Source: an uncultured Neglectibacter sp. (GTDB lineage Bacteria; Bacillota; Clostridia; Oscillospirales; Acutalibacteraceae). Taken from it: a DNA stretch of 64,000 bases. The stretch lies in contig CAJFEW010000002.1 of NCBI GenBank assembly GCA_904374805.1, positions 1 to 64,000 of the forward strand, given 5' to 3'. Positions 25,916 to 35,235 of this stretch are shown piece by piece; the stretch's first letter is position 1, and every line of letters starts with the position of its first letter. The notes below the pieces were generated by a model. That model was not told the DNA's origin. It saw nothing but the letters and a program-made list of their open reading frames with translations, and ran no database searches. The translations under genes and the position numbers were made by a program.

Positions 25916-26153
25916 GATAAGTTTCTATTACCGCGGTACCACCTCAATTTATCGCGGCCTCACGGTCCGCGACCTTACCGGGCACTTCCATGCCCTGGCA
26001 GAATAACGCCTGCCATTCGGCCACCCCTACTTGCAAGGTTCAGGGCAGCAGCTCGGGAAAGTAACTTCGTAAGCCGCTGCGCTCCTCCTTCCACCGCCCG
26101 GAGGTTCTCTTTGCCGCAGAACCGGCTCCTACTTGGTTCCGTCATCGCTGTTG
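25882..26153 (-). promoter_or_regulatory. T-box riboswitch for tyrosine
   Basis: The minus-strand leader of tyrS contains the invariant T-box AAATTGAGGTGGTACCGCGG at 25931-25950, which pairs with the NCCA end of uncharged tRNA. A Stem I region follows the promoter and includes AGAGAA and GGCGGTGGAAGG. Two UAC triplets, at 26069-26071 and 26061-26063, lie where the specifier loop is expected and match the Tyr codon UAC. The terminator at 25882-25915 completes the switch. Confidence 0.93.
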
Positions 26154-26159
26154 TGAGCT

Positions 26160-26188
26160 ATTATACGGCTCAGCACGGGAAATGTCAA
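26160..26188 (-). promoter_or_regulatory. Promoter of the tyrS T-box
   Basis: A full-consensus promoter on the minus strand: TTGACA (26183-26188), 17 bp, TATAAT (26160-26165). The -35 box overlaps the recN stop codon. Confidence 0.9.
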
Positions 26189-27843
26189 GAGCTTTTCAGC
26201 ATTTCTTCCGCCATCTGCAGCTGTAGATCGGTCACCTGCTCTCCACCGATAATGCGGGCCACTTCCCGTTTGCGCCCTTCAAAATCCAATTCCTGCACTT
26301 GTGTAAAGGTGCGTTCCCCTTCCACATGTTTGGAGATCAGAAGCTGGTGATCCGCCAGGGCGGCAATTTGCGCCAGATGGGTGATGCACAGCACTTGCCG
26401 GTTTCGGGACACCTGTTTCAGCTTTTGCCCCACCTTGTTTGCAGCCGCGCCGCTGATGCCTGTATCCACTTCGTCAAAGATCAGCGTGTCCACTTTGTCT
26501 TTGCCAGTGAGAACAGTTTTAATCGCCAACATAATCCGAGAGAGCTCCCCGCCAGATGCAATTTTAGACAGGGGCTTGGGCGGTTCGCCTTTGTTGGCGG
26601 ACACAAGAAACTGAATTTTATCACAGCCCATAGAATACAGCGGCACCCGCTGTATCTCTGCTTCCAGAGTAACGCCGGGCATATTGAGGAAAGACAGCTC
26701 TTGTTTCACTTGCCGCATAAAGGAACCAGAAGCTTCTCTCCGTTTTTCAGATAACTGTTTTGCCAGGGAGATCGCCTGTTTCTTTTGGGTTTCGTATTGG
26801 TGTTCTAAGCGCTCCCGTTCTTCATCTGCAAATTCAATCTGGTGTAAGCGATTGCGGCATGTTTCTAGGAATTCCAAGATTTTCTCCTCGCTGCCGCCGT
26901 ACTTCCTTCCCAGTTTGTAAAGCAGGTCCAGACGCTCCTCTATGGTTTCTTGTAAGGCTGGGTCGAAATCTATCGAGAGAGTGCGCAAAATGCTGTCTAC
27001 GTCTTCCAGGAGAAACCCAGCCTCCTGGAGCTTTTGGGAAATGTCCTCTAACTCAGGAAAGTAGGATGCCACACGGACGGCCTCTGTGGAGGCTTGGGAG
27101 AGCTCTGCAAGGACTCCTTCCCTTTCCTCATCGCCGGACAGCATGTTGCGTAAAAAGGCCACCCCTGCCGCAATTTTTTCATGGTTGCGCAGGATCTCTC
27201 GTTGAGACTCCAACTCCTCGCGCTCGCCAACCTGCACGTTGGCCGCTTCGATTTCGTCGATCTGATAGTGGAGCAGATCGGAAAGCCGTGCCTTTTCTCC
27301 CTCATCGGTCTGCAATGCCTCCAACTCTCTCTGGGTTTTGCGCAGAGCGCGATAGGCTGCTTGGTAGGTTTGCAGCAGTTCTTCCAGTTCGCCAAAACTG
27401 TCTAGGTACGTGATGTGCACATCCGGAGAAAGCAGCTCATAGCTTTCATGCTGACCGTGAATGGTCACCAGCCGGGGACCAAGCTGCTTGAGCATGGAGA
27501 CCGTTGCCGGGGCGCCGTTTAGCTTGCAGTGGGAGCGTCCTTCCAGGCGGATGTCCCGCTGAACCAACAGGGAACCGTCCTCTTCCCGAGGAATGGAAAG
27601 CTGGTCAAGCATAGCCAAAAGTTCCGGATCCAGTTCGGTGAACAGCGCGGAAACAGATGCTGTCTGCGCGCCGGTACGAACCAATTCTTTCGAAGTACGC
27701 TCCCCCAAAATCGCGTGAATGGCGTCAATAATAATGGACTTGCCGGCGCCCGTTTCGCCCGTGAGGACGGTAAAGCCCTTTTCCAGGTCGATGGAGGCCC
27801 GTTCTATAACCGCGATATTGTTAATAAAAAGCTGTGCCAGCAT
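26185..27843 (-). CDS. recN: DNA repair protein RecN
   Basis: SMC-like ATPase acting early in double-strand break repair. At 552 residues, Walker A GETGAGKSI is at about 30-38, long coiled coils span roughly 155-370, and the C-terminal half holds the ABC signature ASGGELSRIMLAI and Walker B TLIFDEVDTGISG. It opens MLAQLFINNIAVIERA, as usual. It lies seven bases after argR, the conserved argR-recN arrangement. No terminator separates it from the tyrS promoter. Confidence 0.97.
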   Translation of the reverse strand: MLAQLFINNIAVIERASIDLEKGFTVLTGETGAGKSIIIDAIHAILGERTSKELVRTGAQTASVSALFTELDPELLAMLDQLSIPREEDGSLLVQRDIRLEGRSHCKLNGAPATVSMLKQLGPRLVTIHGQHESYELLSPDVHITYLDSFGELEELLQTYQAAYRALRKTQRELEALQTDEGEKARLSDLLHYQIDEIEAANVQVGEREELESQREILRNHEKIAAGVAFLRNMLSGDEEREGVLAELSQASTEAVRVASYFPELEDISQKLQEAGFLLEDVDSILRTLSIDFDPALQETIEERLDLLYKLGRKYGGSEEKILEFLETCRNRLHQIEFADEERERLEHQYETQKKQAISLAKQLSEKRREASGSFMRQVKQELSFLNMPGVTLEAEIQRVPLYSMGCDKIQFLVSANKGEPPKPLSKIASGGELSRIMLAIKTVLTGKDKVDTLIFDEVDTGISGAAANKVGQKLKQVSRNRQVLCITHLAQIAALADHQLLISKHVEGERTFTQVQELDFEGRKREVARIIGGEQVTDLQLQMAEEMLKSS

Positions 27844-27849
27844 GAAAAG

Positions 27850-28302
27850 TCACCTGTTGATCAATTTTCGGAATTCTTCCTGGGTTTCCAGGGCATCGTT
27901 TTCTGTCCGGCAGACAATAAAAATGGTGTCGTCCCCTGCCAGCGTCCCTACAAATCCCTGCCAGCGCATGGCATCCAGGGAAGCGCAGACCGCTTGGGCC
28001 ATACCGGTCATGCAGCGGATTACCAGCATGTTCTGCGCAGCCTCTACGGAAAGGACGGAATCAGCGAAAAGAGAATAAAATTTGGAGGACATATCGCTGC
28101 TGCTTTCATTGCCGGTGGAGTACCGGTATTTTCCGGAGCGAGAAAGAGTTTTTACCAAACGAAGCTCCTTAATGTCTCGAGACACTGTGGCCTGGGTTAC
28201 GTCAAAACCACTTTCCCGCAAGTAACGGAGAAGTTCATCCTGTGTGTCAATGTCGTATTCCTTGATGAGTTCTAGTATTTTAGCGTGCCGTCGGGTTTTC
28301 AT
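27850..28302 (-). CDS. argR: Arginine repressor ArgR/AhrC
   Basis: Hexameric arginine-dependent regulator of arginine metabolism. The N-terminal winged helix (RHAKILELIKEYDIDTQDEL, with DVTQATVSRDIKEL as recognition region) is followed by the arginine-binding oligomerisation domain (VGTLAGDDTIFIV near the end). The ATG at 28302 gives 150 residues, the usual size; an in-frame ATG at 28317 is possible, but its distance from AAAGGA is only about one base. nadK and tlyA lie upstream and recN downstream. I saw no ARG box within the window. Confidence 0.93.
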   Translation of the reverse strand: MKTRRHAKILELIKEYDIDTQDELLRYLRESGFDVTQATVSRDIKELRLVKTLSRSGKYRYSTGNESSSDMSSKFYSLFADSVLSVEAAQNMLVIRCMTGMAQAVCASLDAMRWQGFVGTLAGDDTIFIVCRTENDALETQEEFRKLINR

Positions 28303-28363
28303 GTGAGTGGGGTTCATTCCTTTCTGGCAGATAACGCCGTTATTGCACAAGAGCTTCCATCAT

Positions 28364-29206
28364 CTAAGGGCGGGTCTCTATAATTTTACGATGAAGGGTA
28401 TCGTAAAAATCCTGTTTTCCAAGGCGGATGAAGCGCGCAAAGCGATCCGCGCGGGAAAAGGCCAGACGATCCCCTTCGGCTATTTCCAAAGGAGGTTCCC
28501 CGTCCACTGCAAGAAATAGCTTTCCAATATTGCCGGGAATTTCCACCTGGAGAGGAGGGCATCCGGTAAAAATCACACTGCGGTTAAACAGAGAATGGGG
28601 ACAAATGGGTGTGTATACCAGACAGTCAATGCTAGGCTCAATGACAGGGCCGCCAGCGGACAGAGAATAGGCGGTAGATCCTGTAGGGGTTGCCACAATA
28701 AAACCATCTGCACGGTAGCGGTAAGAACGTTTCCCCAGCCGCATTCGATAGTCGATAATCTTCGCTGGTTCCCCAGACAGGACCGCATCATTCAGGGCAA
28801 AAAAGTGTTTGACTTCCTCCCCTTTCTGCACCCCCACCGAAAGCATGCGCCGGGGTTCCTCTCGATAGTCTCCCTGTGCCAGCTGTGTCAAGCGGTGCAA
28901 TTCCTGGCGCTCTAACCCGGCTGTGAATCCCAGCGTTCCCGCGTTGACACCCAGAACCGGTTTATCCAAAAAGGCGGCCAGTTTTGCGGTGTGGATGATG
29001 GTCCCATCGCCGCCAATGGCAACAAACACGTCACACCCCCGCAGCAGATCTTCTGCTTCGCTGCATTGCCGGTATACGCCATGTTCTGTGAAAAGATCTG
29101 TCTTCAGCACGGTTTCACAACCGCACTCTTGCAAAATTCTCACAGTTTCTTCTGTGCATTCTAAAGCAGCCTGTTTTGTCAAATTGGGCAGAACCGCAAC
29201 TTTCAT
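28364..29206 (-). CDS. nadK: NAD kinase
   Basis: Phosphorylates NAD to NADP using ATP or polyphosphate. At 280 residues it contains the GGDGT motif (AIGGDGTIIHTA, about residue 68), the NAD-binding LGVNAGTLGFTAG, an NDAVLSG segment with the usual NE replaced by ND, and TPTGSTAYSLSAGGP. It lies between tlyA and argR in the conserved tlyA-nadK-argR-recN block, 61 bp before argR. Confidence 0.95.
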   Translation of the reverse strand: MKVAVLPNLTKQAALECTEETVRILQECGCETVLKTDLFTEHGVYRQCSEAEDLLRGCDVFVAIGGDGTIIHTAKLAAFLDKPVLGVNAGTLGFTAGLERQELHRLTQLAQGDYREEPRRMLSVGVQKGEEVKHFFALNDAVLSGEPAKIIDYRMRLGKRSYRYRADGFIVATPTGSTAYSLSAGGPVIEPSIDCLVYTPICPHSLFNRSVIFTGCPPLQVEIPGNIGKLFLAVDGEPPLEIAEGDRLAFSRADRFARFIRLGKQDFYDTLHRKIIETRP

Positions 29207-29249
29207 CTCATTTCCTTCCCCTTACAAGCACAAAACCAATGGAACGGTG

Positions 29250-30053
29250 TTAGTCCAAGGCCTTGTGAGATTCTTCCACCACCAATGCTGCACGGGGTGC
29301 GGTGGGGTCCAACCGAGGATTCTTCGAACGCTCTAGATATAGCAAGTATTCTATGTTTCCCTCAGGGCCTTTTACTGGAGAGAAAGTCAATCCCAAAACG
29401 GAATATCCGTTTTCCAGAGCAAACTGCTGAATTTTATCGATCACTTCTTGGTGCACGGCTTTGTCGCGTACCACGCCTTTTTTTCCCACTTTTTCCCGGC
29501 CTGCCTCAAACTGCGGTTTGATCAGGCAGACAGCCTGTCCGGCATCCTCCAACAGCGGACGCACCGCGGGCAGAATGATTGTCAGGGAAATAAACGATAC
29601 GTCTACAGAAAAAAAGGAAATCGAGTCGGGAACGAGCTCTTTTGTGATATACCGGGCATTGGTGCGTTCCAAATTGACCACTCTGGGGTCGTTGCGCAGT
29701 TTCCAAGCCAGCTGCCCGTATCCCACATCAATGGCATACACCTTTTTAGCTCCGTTTTGGAGCATGCAGTCTGTAAACCCACCGGTGGAAGCTCCCACAT
29801 CCATGCAGATTTTCCCTTCCAAGGAAAGTGGGAACACCTGCATGGCTTTTTCCAGCTTTAGACCTCCGCGGCTTACATAAGGGAGCCCTTTTCCCCGCAC
29901 CTCAATGTGCGCTTCGGAGGAAAAAGTGTCTCCCGGCTTATCAGCCTTTTGGTTATCCACATAAACTTGGCCAGCCATAATAAGGGTTTTTGCCTTTTCT
30001 CGGCTTTCTGCCAAACCTTTTTCTGTCACTAAAATGTCCAGTCGCTTTTTCAG
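29250..30053 (-). CDS. tlyA: TlyA-family rRNA 2'-O-methyltransferase (hemolysin A-like)
   Basis: S4-domain plus FtsJ-like methyltransferase; characterised relatives methylate 16S and 23S rRNA. The S4 domain spans about 1-60 (KRLDILVTEKGLAESREKAK). The SAM motif DVGASTGGFTDCML is near residue 85 and VSFISLTIILP corresponds to the catalytic Asp/Lys region. The start is unclear: CTG at 30053, overlapping the dxs stop and nine bases after AGGGGG, gives the normal N-terminus; the nearest GTG is at 30095, overlaps dxs by 46 bases and has no Shine-Dalgarno. I prefer the CTG, giving 267 residues. Confidence 0.88.
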   Translation of the reverse strand: MKKRLDILVTEKGLAESREKAKTLIMAGQVYVDNQKADKPGDTFSSEAHIEVRGKGLPYVSRGGLKLEKAMQVFPLSLEGKICMDVGASTGGFTDCMLQNGAKKVYAIDVGYGQLAWKLRNDPRVVNLERTNARYITKELVPDSISFFSVDVSFISLTIILPAVRPLLEDAGQAVCLIKPQFEAGREKVGKKGVVRDKAVHQEVIDKIQQFALENGYSVLGLTFSPVKGPEGNIEYLLYLERSKNPRLDPTAPRAALVVEESHKALD

Positions 30054-31927
30054 AGGTCTTCCCCCTCTCTGTCTTCTAAAGTATCTAAAATCCACTGTTC
30101 AATGCCTGCGGCATTGAGTCCCAACATCTCCAGCGAACGAAACATGGGGGCATGCTTAATATAGGGATCCTGAATGGCCCTGAGATGAAACTTCCCTTGA
30201 AACCTTGTTTTTTCCAAACAGAAGGAAAAATGTTCTCCCAATCCACCCCGCTGGATACCTTCCTCTAAGAAAAACACATGGCTGCAGGTGCTGGCAAGCT
30301 GTACTGCCTCCGGATCCAGAGGAATAATGCGGTTTAATTTAAGAAGCTTCAGGGGAATCCCTTGTGTCTGCAATTTTTCTTGGCACTCTGCGGCGAAAGA
30401 AAAAACGCGTCCAAAAGTTACGACACATACAGAGGCATCCTTGTCTCCATAAAGGCTGGTGGGCTCTGTTGTGCTGCGGAAAGCTCCGGGTTTATACAGC
30501 TCTTTTCCACGAGGGTAGCGAATGGCGCACAGGCCAGTGCCCTTTTCCACCAAATAGGAAAGCTGCATTCTCAGCTCTTTAAAATACGCAGGAGAATACA
30601 CAGTGATGTTGGGAATTGTCTGCAAATAGGCAACGTCAAACACCCCCTGATGGGTTTTTCCGTCTTCCCCCACTACCCCTGCGCGGTCAATGGCTAAAAT
30701 CACCTTTGTGTTCTGCATGGAAACGTCATGAATTAGCTCATCGTATGCCCGCTGCAAAAAGGTGGAATACACCGCGAAGACGGGAAGCATCCCCCCTGCC
30801 GCTAACCCGCCGGCAAAGGTGACCGCGTGTTCCTCTGAAATGCCCACGTCAAAAAAGCGCTCCCGAAATTGTTCACGGAAGGGTCCTAGCCCGGTACCGG
30901 ATTGCATAGCTGCGGTAATGGCGCAAAGGCGGGGCTCCTTCTCTGCCAGCTGGCATAGCGTCTGTCCGAATTCATCGGAAAAACTCTGGGATTTTTCTCC
31001 CGTGCTTCCCGTGGTCACATCAAAACCGGACAGCCCATGATAAATGGTGGGGTCTTGTTCTGCGTACTGATACCCTTTTCCCTTGTAGGTGCGCACATGG
31101 AGCAGCACTGGTTTGTGAATAAGCTTGGCGGTTTCCAAGGTTTCAGCCAGTTCTTTGATGTTGTGCCCATCAAAAGGTCCGTAGTAGGCAAAGCCAAAAT
31201 CGTCGAAGATGGTAGAGTTGTAGAACAGACGCTTGATGCCCCGTTTGACTCTGCGAAGTCCTTTTGCAATGGCAGAGCCTACGACAGGCAGCTTTTGCAG
31301 AGAGTGCTCCAACCGGTTCTTGGTTCGAATATACCCGGGTTTCGTGCGAATGTAGCTGAGATAGCGTGCCATAGATCCCACATTGCGCGAAATGGACATG
31401 GCATTGTCGTTGAGAATCACAATTAGGTTGCGGTGAAGCCGGCCGGCGTTGTTTAAACCCTCGTAGGCAAGCCCGCCGGTTAAGGCCCCGTCCCCAATGA
31501 CGGCTACCACATACCCCTCTTTCCCCTGCAGGTAGTTTGCTTCTGAAACTCCCAGGGCCGAAGAGATGGACGTGCTGCTGTGTCCGCAGGTAAAAAGGTC
31601 ATAAGGGCTTTCCTCCCGGCAAGGAAACCCGGCTAAACCGCCCTCTTGCCGGATGGTGGCAAACTGCGGATATCTTCCAGTGAGCAATTTATAGGGATAA
31701 CTTTGATGTCCTACGTCCCACACAATGGTGTCCTGAGGCGGTGAAAAGGCAAGCGCTAACGCCACAGTCAGCTCTACCACACCTAAGTTTGAGGCTAAAT
31801 GGCCCCCGTTGGAGGACACTGTGTCGATGATGACACGCCGCATCTCCTCACAAAGAGCCGAAAGCTCCTCCCCGTCGAACCCTTTGATATCTTCCGGGGA
31901 ATGAATCTTTTCCAGCATTCCTGCCAT
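30050..31927 (-). CDS. dxs: 1-deoxy-D-xylulose-5-phosphate synthase
   Basis: Thiamine-diphosphate enzyme that opens the MEP isoprenoid pathway. At 625 residues it has HQSYPYKLLTGR (about 65-76), the ThDP motif GDGALTGGLAYEGLNNAG...NDN (about 145-175), and the catalytic region DRAGVVGEDGKTHQGVFDVAYL. The C-terminal transketolase domain is intact (FFLEEGIQRGGLGEHF). It follows folD by 22 bp; the usual xseA-xseB-ispA genes between the two are missing. tlyA overlaps its 3' end. Confidence 0.97.
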   Translation of the reverse strand: MAGMLEKIHSPEDIKGFDGEELSALCEEMRRVIIDTVSSNGGHLASNLGVVELTVALALAFSPPQDTIVWDVGHQSYPYKLLTGRYPQFATIRQEGGLAGFPCREESPYDLFTCGHSSTSISSALGVSEANYLQGKEGYVVAVIGDGALTGGLAYEGLNNAGRLHRNLIVILNDNAMSISRNVGSMARYLSYIRTKPGYIRTKNRLEHSLQKLPVVGSAIAKGLRRVKRGIKRLFYNSTIFDDFGFAYYGPFDGHNIKELAETLETAKLIHKPVLLHVRTYKGKGYQYAEQDPTIYHGLSGFDVTTGSTGEKSQSFSDEFGQTLCQLAEKEPRLCAITAAMQSGTGLGPFREQFRERFFDVGISEEHAVTFAGGLAAGGMLPVFAVYSTFLQRAYDELIHDVSMQNTKVILAIDRAGVVGEDGKTHQGVFDVAYLQTIPNITVYSPAYFKELRMQLSYLVEKGTGLCAIRYPRGKELYKPGAFRSTTEPTSLYGDKDASVCVVTFGRVFSFAAECQEKLQTQGIPLKLLKLNRIIPLDPEAVQLASTCSHVFFLEEGIQRGGLGEHFSFCLEKTRFQGKFHLRAIQDPYIKHAPMFRSLEMLGLNAAGIEQWILDTLEDREGEDL

Positions 31928-31948
31928 TGAGAAATCTCTCCCCTCGCA

Positions 31949-32803
31949 TCAAAGAAGGTGGTTCTGCATTTTTGCAGCTGTAACTGTATTTTTCAGAAGC
32001 ATGGCAATTGTCATAGGACCGACGCCTCCTGGGACGGGCGTGATAAACGATGCCAAGGGTTCCACCGCGTTAAAGTCCACGTCCCCGCAAAGCTTTCCGT
32101 TTTCATCGCGGTTCATCCCCACATCCACGACAACAGCGCCTGGTTTGACCATATCCGCGGTGACAAAGCGGCTTTTTCCCACGGCAGACACCAAAATGTC
32201 CGCCTGCCGGGTAACTTCCGGCAAGTTCTGGGTGCGGCTGTGGCAAATTGTCACCGTGCCATTTTCATGCAGCAACAGCATAGCCATGGGTTTTCCTACA
32301 ATGTTGCTGCGTCCGATCACCACGCAGCGTTTTCCCTCCACAGGAATAGCATACGCGTGCAACAGCTCCATGATGCCTGCAGGTGTACAAGGTAAAAATC
32401 GATAGTTTCCCAGCATGATTTTTCCCACGTTGTAGGCGTGGAAGGCATCCACATCCTTGGAAGGATGGATGGCTTCTACCACGGCCCCTTCATCCAGATG
32501 CCGTGGAAGAGGAGATTGCACCAAAATACCGTGAATGTCCGGCCTGCCGTTCAGCTGCTCTACCAGGGCCAAAAGCTCTTGCTGTGTGGTGGTCTCTGGC
32601 AGAGCATGTTCCTCAGAGTACATGCCCACTGCCGCGCAGGCTTTTTTCTTGTTGTTGACATAAATGCGGGAAGCGGGATCTTCTCCCACGATTACAACAG
32701 CCAAACCGGGACATACACCACTCTTTTTCAGATGGTCTACCTCCTGGGCAACCGACTCTCTCACTTGAGCAGAAACGGCCTTTCCGTCCATGCGCTGCGC
32801 CAT
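31949..32803 (-). CDS. folD: Bifunctional methylenetetrahydrofolate dehydrogenase/cyclohydrolase
   Basis: Interconverts methylene-, methenyl- and formyl-THF in one-carbon metabolism. At 284 residues, the catalytic YVNNKKKAC segment (tyrosine and lysine, about 50-58), [19 protein letters not shown] and the NADP-binding [13 protein letters not shown] are all present, and [12 protein letters not shown] is at the C-terminus. It works with fhs, found about 6 kb away in another operon. It lies between lgt and dxs. Confidence 0.97.
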   Translation of the reverse strand: MAQRMDGKAVSAQVRESVAQEVDHLKKSGVCPGLAVVIVGEDPASRIYVNNKKKACAAVGMYSEEHALPETTTQQELLALVEQLNGRPDIHGILVQSPLPRHLDEGAVVEAIHPSKDVDAFHAYNVGKIMLGNYRFLPCTPAGIMELLHAYAIPVEGKRCVVIGRSNIVGKPMAMLLLHENGTVTICHSRTQNLPEVTRQADILVSAVGKSRFVTADMVKPGAVVVDVGMNRDENGKLCGDVDFNAVEPLASFITPVPGGVGPMTIAMLLKNTVTAAKMQNHLL

Positions 32804-32829
32804 GACTTTCTCTCCCTTTCCTCACATAT

Positions 32830-33906
32830 TCATTCTTCTGGTTTATCGGTTCCTAGATCGTTTTCCTGTAAATACGCTTTCTTTCTAGCTGCCGTGCTCA
32901 TTTCCTGTTCCTCTTCGGAAGATTCCTTGGAGGCTCCAGCGATTCCTCTGTAGATTTCCTTTACCTCTTCCGGAGGGAGATCTCCAAAAATGGTGCTGGG
33001 GCCATCATCCTCCGGCTCTTCTTCCTCCACGGTCTCTTCCTGGGGAGTAGGCTCCGCAAGCCCAATGGACTCCATAATCTGCGGATCTCCACAGCCGCTC
33101 AAGCTGGTCTTGTGCCGGAACACCACCAGGAGAATTACCCCAACAGCCACACAGGCAGCGGCAATCACCTGGGAAACGCGCAAGTCTACTCCTGGAATCA
33201 TCAAACTATCGGTGCGCAAACCCTCGATGAAGAATCGGACAACCCCATACCAGACAATGTACAGCAAAAAGGTCTGTCCGTCATACCGGCGATATTTTCT
33301 GGTGAAAATATGCAGCAAGATAAATCCGAGCAAGCAGAGGAGTGATTCATACAAGAAGCAGGGATGCACCGGAGAGCCAGGCACCACTTGGGCCGTGGCG
33401 TCGCTCTGCATGCCCCAGGGCAGGTCTGTTGCCGTGCCGAAAGCCTCCTGGTTGATAAAGTTCCCCCAGCGGCCCACACACTGCCCAATCAAAAAGCCAA
33501 GGGATGCCAGATCTAGAACCGCTGCCACTTTCATTTTGCGCGCTTTCGCAACCAGTGCGCCCGCTGCCAATCCGCCGATGATCCCTCCATAAATGGCGAG
33601 GCCTCCATCGTGGATCTGGAAAATCTCCAAGGGATTTTCTCTGTATTTGTCTCCGGGGTAAAAAATGACGTAGAACAGACGTGCACAGATTACACCCACG
33701 ATCAATCCCACAATGACTGCGTCAAACAGCTGATTGACGTCGATGTGCATTTTCTTGCAGCTAAACGAGGCGTAAATCAACGCCAAAAGAAACCCAACGG
33801 CGATGATGATGCCGTACCAGTAGACATGGAAGTCCCCAATGGAAAATGCCACTGGATTTACAGTGAACTCCCATCCCAAACTGGGAAATGAAATAGTGTG
33901 CGTCAT
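32830..33906 (-). CDS. lgt: Prolipoprotein diacylglyceryl transferase with acidic C-terminal extension
   Basis: Integral membrane enzyme that attaches diacylglycerol to the lipobox cysteine of prelipoproteins. The core (about 1-265) has the seven-helix plan with YWYGIIIAVGF, the substrate-binding HDGGLAIYGGIIGG and the signature GRWGNFINQEAFG. The protein is 358 residues because of a roughly 90-residue hydrophilic, Glu-rich tail after the last helix (EETVEEEEPEDD), which most Lgt proteins lack. ATG at 33906 follows AGGAGGATCTGTT ideally. A cyclophilin lipoprotein elsewhere in the window is a likely client. Confidence 0.95.
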   Translation of the reverse strand: MTHTISFPSLGWEFTVNPVAFSIGDFHVYWYGIIIAVGFLLALIYASFSCKKMHIDVNQLFDAVIVGLIVGVICARLFYVIFYPGDKYRENPLEIFQIHDGGLAIYGGIIGGLAAGALVAKARKMKVAAVLDLASLGFLIGQCVGRWGNFINQEAFGTATDLPWGMQSDATAQVVPGSPVHPCFLYESLLCLLGFILLHIFTRKYRRYDGQTFLLYIVWYGVVRFFIEGLRTDSLMIPGVDLRVSQVIAAACVAVGVILLVVFRHKTSLSGCGDPQIMESIGLAEPTPQEETVEEEEPEDDGPSTIFGDLPPEEVKEIYRGIAGASKESSEEEQEMSTAARKKAYLQENDLGTDKPEE

Positions 33907-33948
33907 AACAGATCCTCCTTGATTGGCGCAACCGCCAAACACGATGCT

Positions 33949-35235
33949 TTATTGTAGGGGCAAGATGGTGGAAAGAACGCTTTGTTCCTCCCGGAAAACA
34001 CGGGTGAGTTTGTCTGCCACATCCTCTGGTTTTACATCTGCCAGACAGTCCATATAGGTGAACAGATCCCTGCCTCGCAGCGTCATATTGACCAAACCGT
34101 TGGCAACACTTCCCATATTGTTAAGGCTGGAAACCATGTCTCCATACAGCGCTCGTTTGGAACGCTCAAAGGCTTCCTGGGGGATCCCCTCTTTTTGGAA
34201 CCGGTCTGCTTCCTGCAGAAGCGCTTGTGCCACCGCCTGGGGATTTTGGGATTCGCCGCTGAACATAATCGTGGCATACCCATTTCCCTCAAAGTATTCG
34301 TAGGAAAAGCTGGATTCGTTGATCAACTCCTCATCCAAAAGGCGGCGGTATAAGGGAGACGCTTCCGAAGCCATGGTTTCCAACAGCACTTCCATAGCGG
34401 CCACTTCCCGTTCACTGCGGACCGTTTGTCCAACGGGTTCCTTAAATCCAAACTGGAATAAAGGAAAGGCCACCGGAAGATGTTCTTCCACCTTGCTGCA
34501 AACCACAGAATCCGGTTCCTCCGGAAACACGCGGCGCACGGGCAACAACGGGGAAGGTTTGAGCATGCGGTCGCAAATTTCCCGCACCTTGTCCACCTGG
34601 AAATTACCTGCCACAGCCAGCACCATATTACCCAAATTATAGAAGGTGTTGTAGCAGCGGTACAGGAGCTCCGGGGTTATTTTCGCAATGCTGTCCACCG
34701 TTCCTGCAATGTCGCTGCGAATGGGATGGGCGTGATACATGCTCCGCAAATAGTTGAACATCAACCGCCACTGGGGATCATCGTCATACATCTTGATCTC
34801 CTGACCGATGATACCCTGTTCCTTGCGAACCGTCTCATCTGTAAAGTACGGGGATTGCACAAAGTCCAGCAAAATTTCGAGAGACTCATAAAAATGATCC
34901 GTGCAGGAGAAAAGGTAGCAAGTGGTTTCAAAAGAGGTAAACGCATTGGCGCTGGCGCCTGTTTGAGCATACCGAGAAAACGCGTCCCCCTCCTCACTCT
35001 CAAAAAGCTTGTGCTCCAGGTAATGGGCAATTCCCTCCGGAACTTGCTCCGGATGGTCTTCGTCTTGCCTTTGAAAGCAGTTATCAATGGAGCCATACTT
35101 TGTGCCGAAGATCGCATAGGTCGTGTGGAACCCTTCCTGGGGAAAGAGGCAGAGTGTTAACCCGGAAGGGTGATGGATTTTATAATAGGAATCGTCCACC
35201 CAGCGTCCGGAACGTAGTTCCATCTCCGTATTCAT
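33949..35235 (-). CDS. M16-family zinc peptidase-like protein, YfmH type
   Basis: A 428-residue M16 (insulinase/pitrilysin) protein with an intact zinc motif HYLEHKLFESEEGDAF (HxxEH, about residue 75) and the distal Glu region. Together with the next gene it matches the YfmF/YfmH pair linked in Bacillus to 5-aminopentanol modification of elongation factor P. Its ATG overlaps the partner's stop by four bases (ATGA). The 50-codon extension of the frame upstream lies inside the partner gene and is rejected. lgt follows after about 40 bp. Confidence 0.9.
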   Translation of the reverse strand: MNTEMELRSGRWVDDSYYKIHHPSGLTLCLFPQEGFHTTYAIFGTKYGSIDNCFQRQDEDHPEQVPEGIAHYLEHKLFESEEGDAFSRYAQTGASANAFTSFETTCYLFSCTDHFYESLEILLDFVQSPYFTDETVRKEQGIIGQEIKMYDDDPQWRLMFNYLRSMYHAHPIRSDIAGTVDSIAKITPELLYRCYNTFYNLGNMVLAVAGNFQVDKVREICDRMLKPSPLLPVRRVFPEEPDSVVCSKVEEHLPVAFPLFQFGFKEPVGQTVRSEREVAAMEVLLETMASEASPLYRRLLDEELINESSFSYEYFEGNGYATIMFSGESQNPQAVAQALLQEADRFQKEGIPQEAFERSKRALYGDMVSSLNNMGSVANGLVNMTLRGRDLFTYMDCLADVKPEDVADKLTRVFREEQSVLSTILPLQ

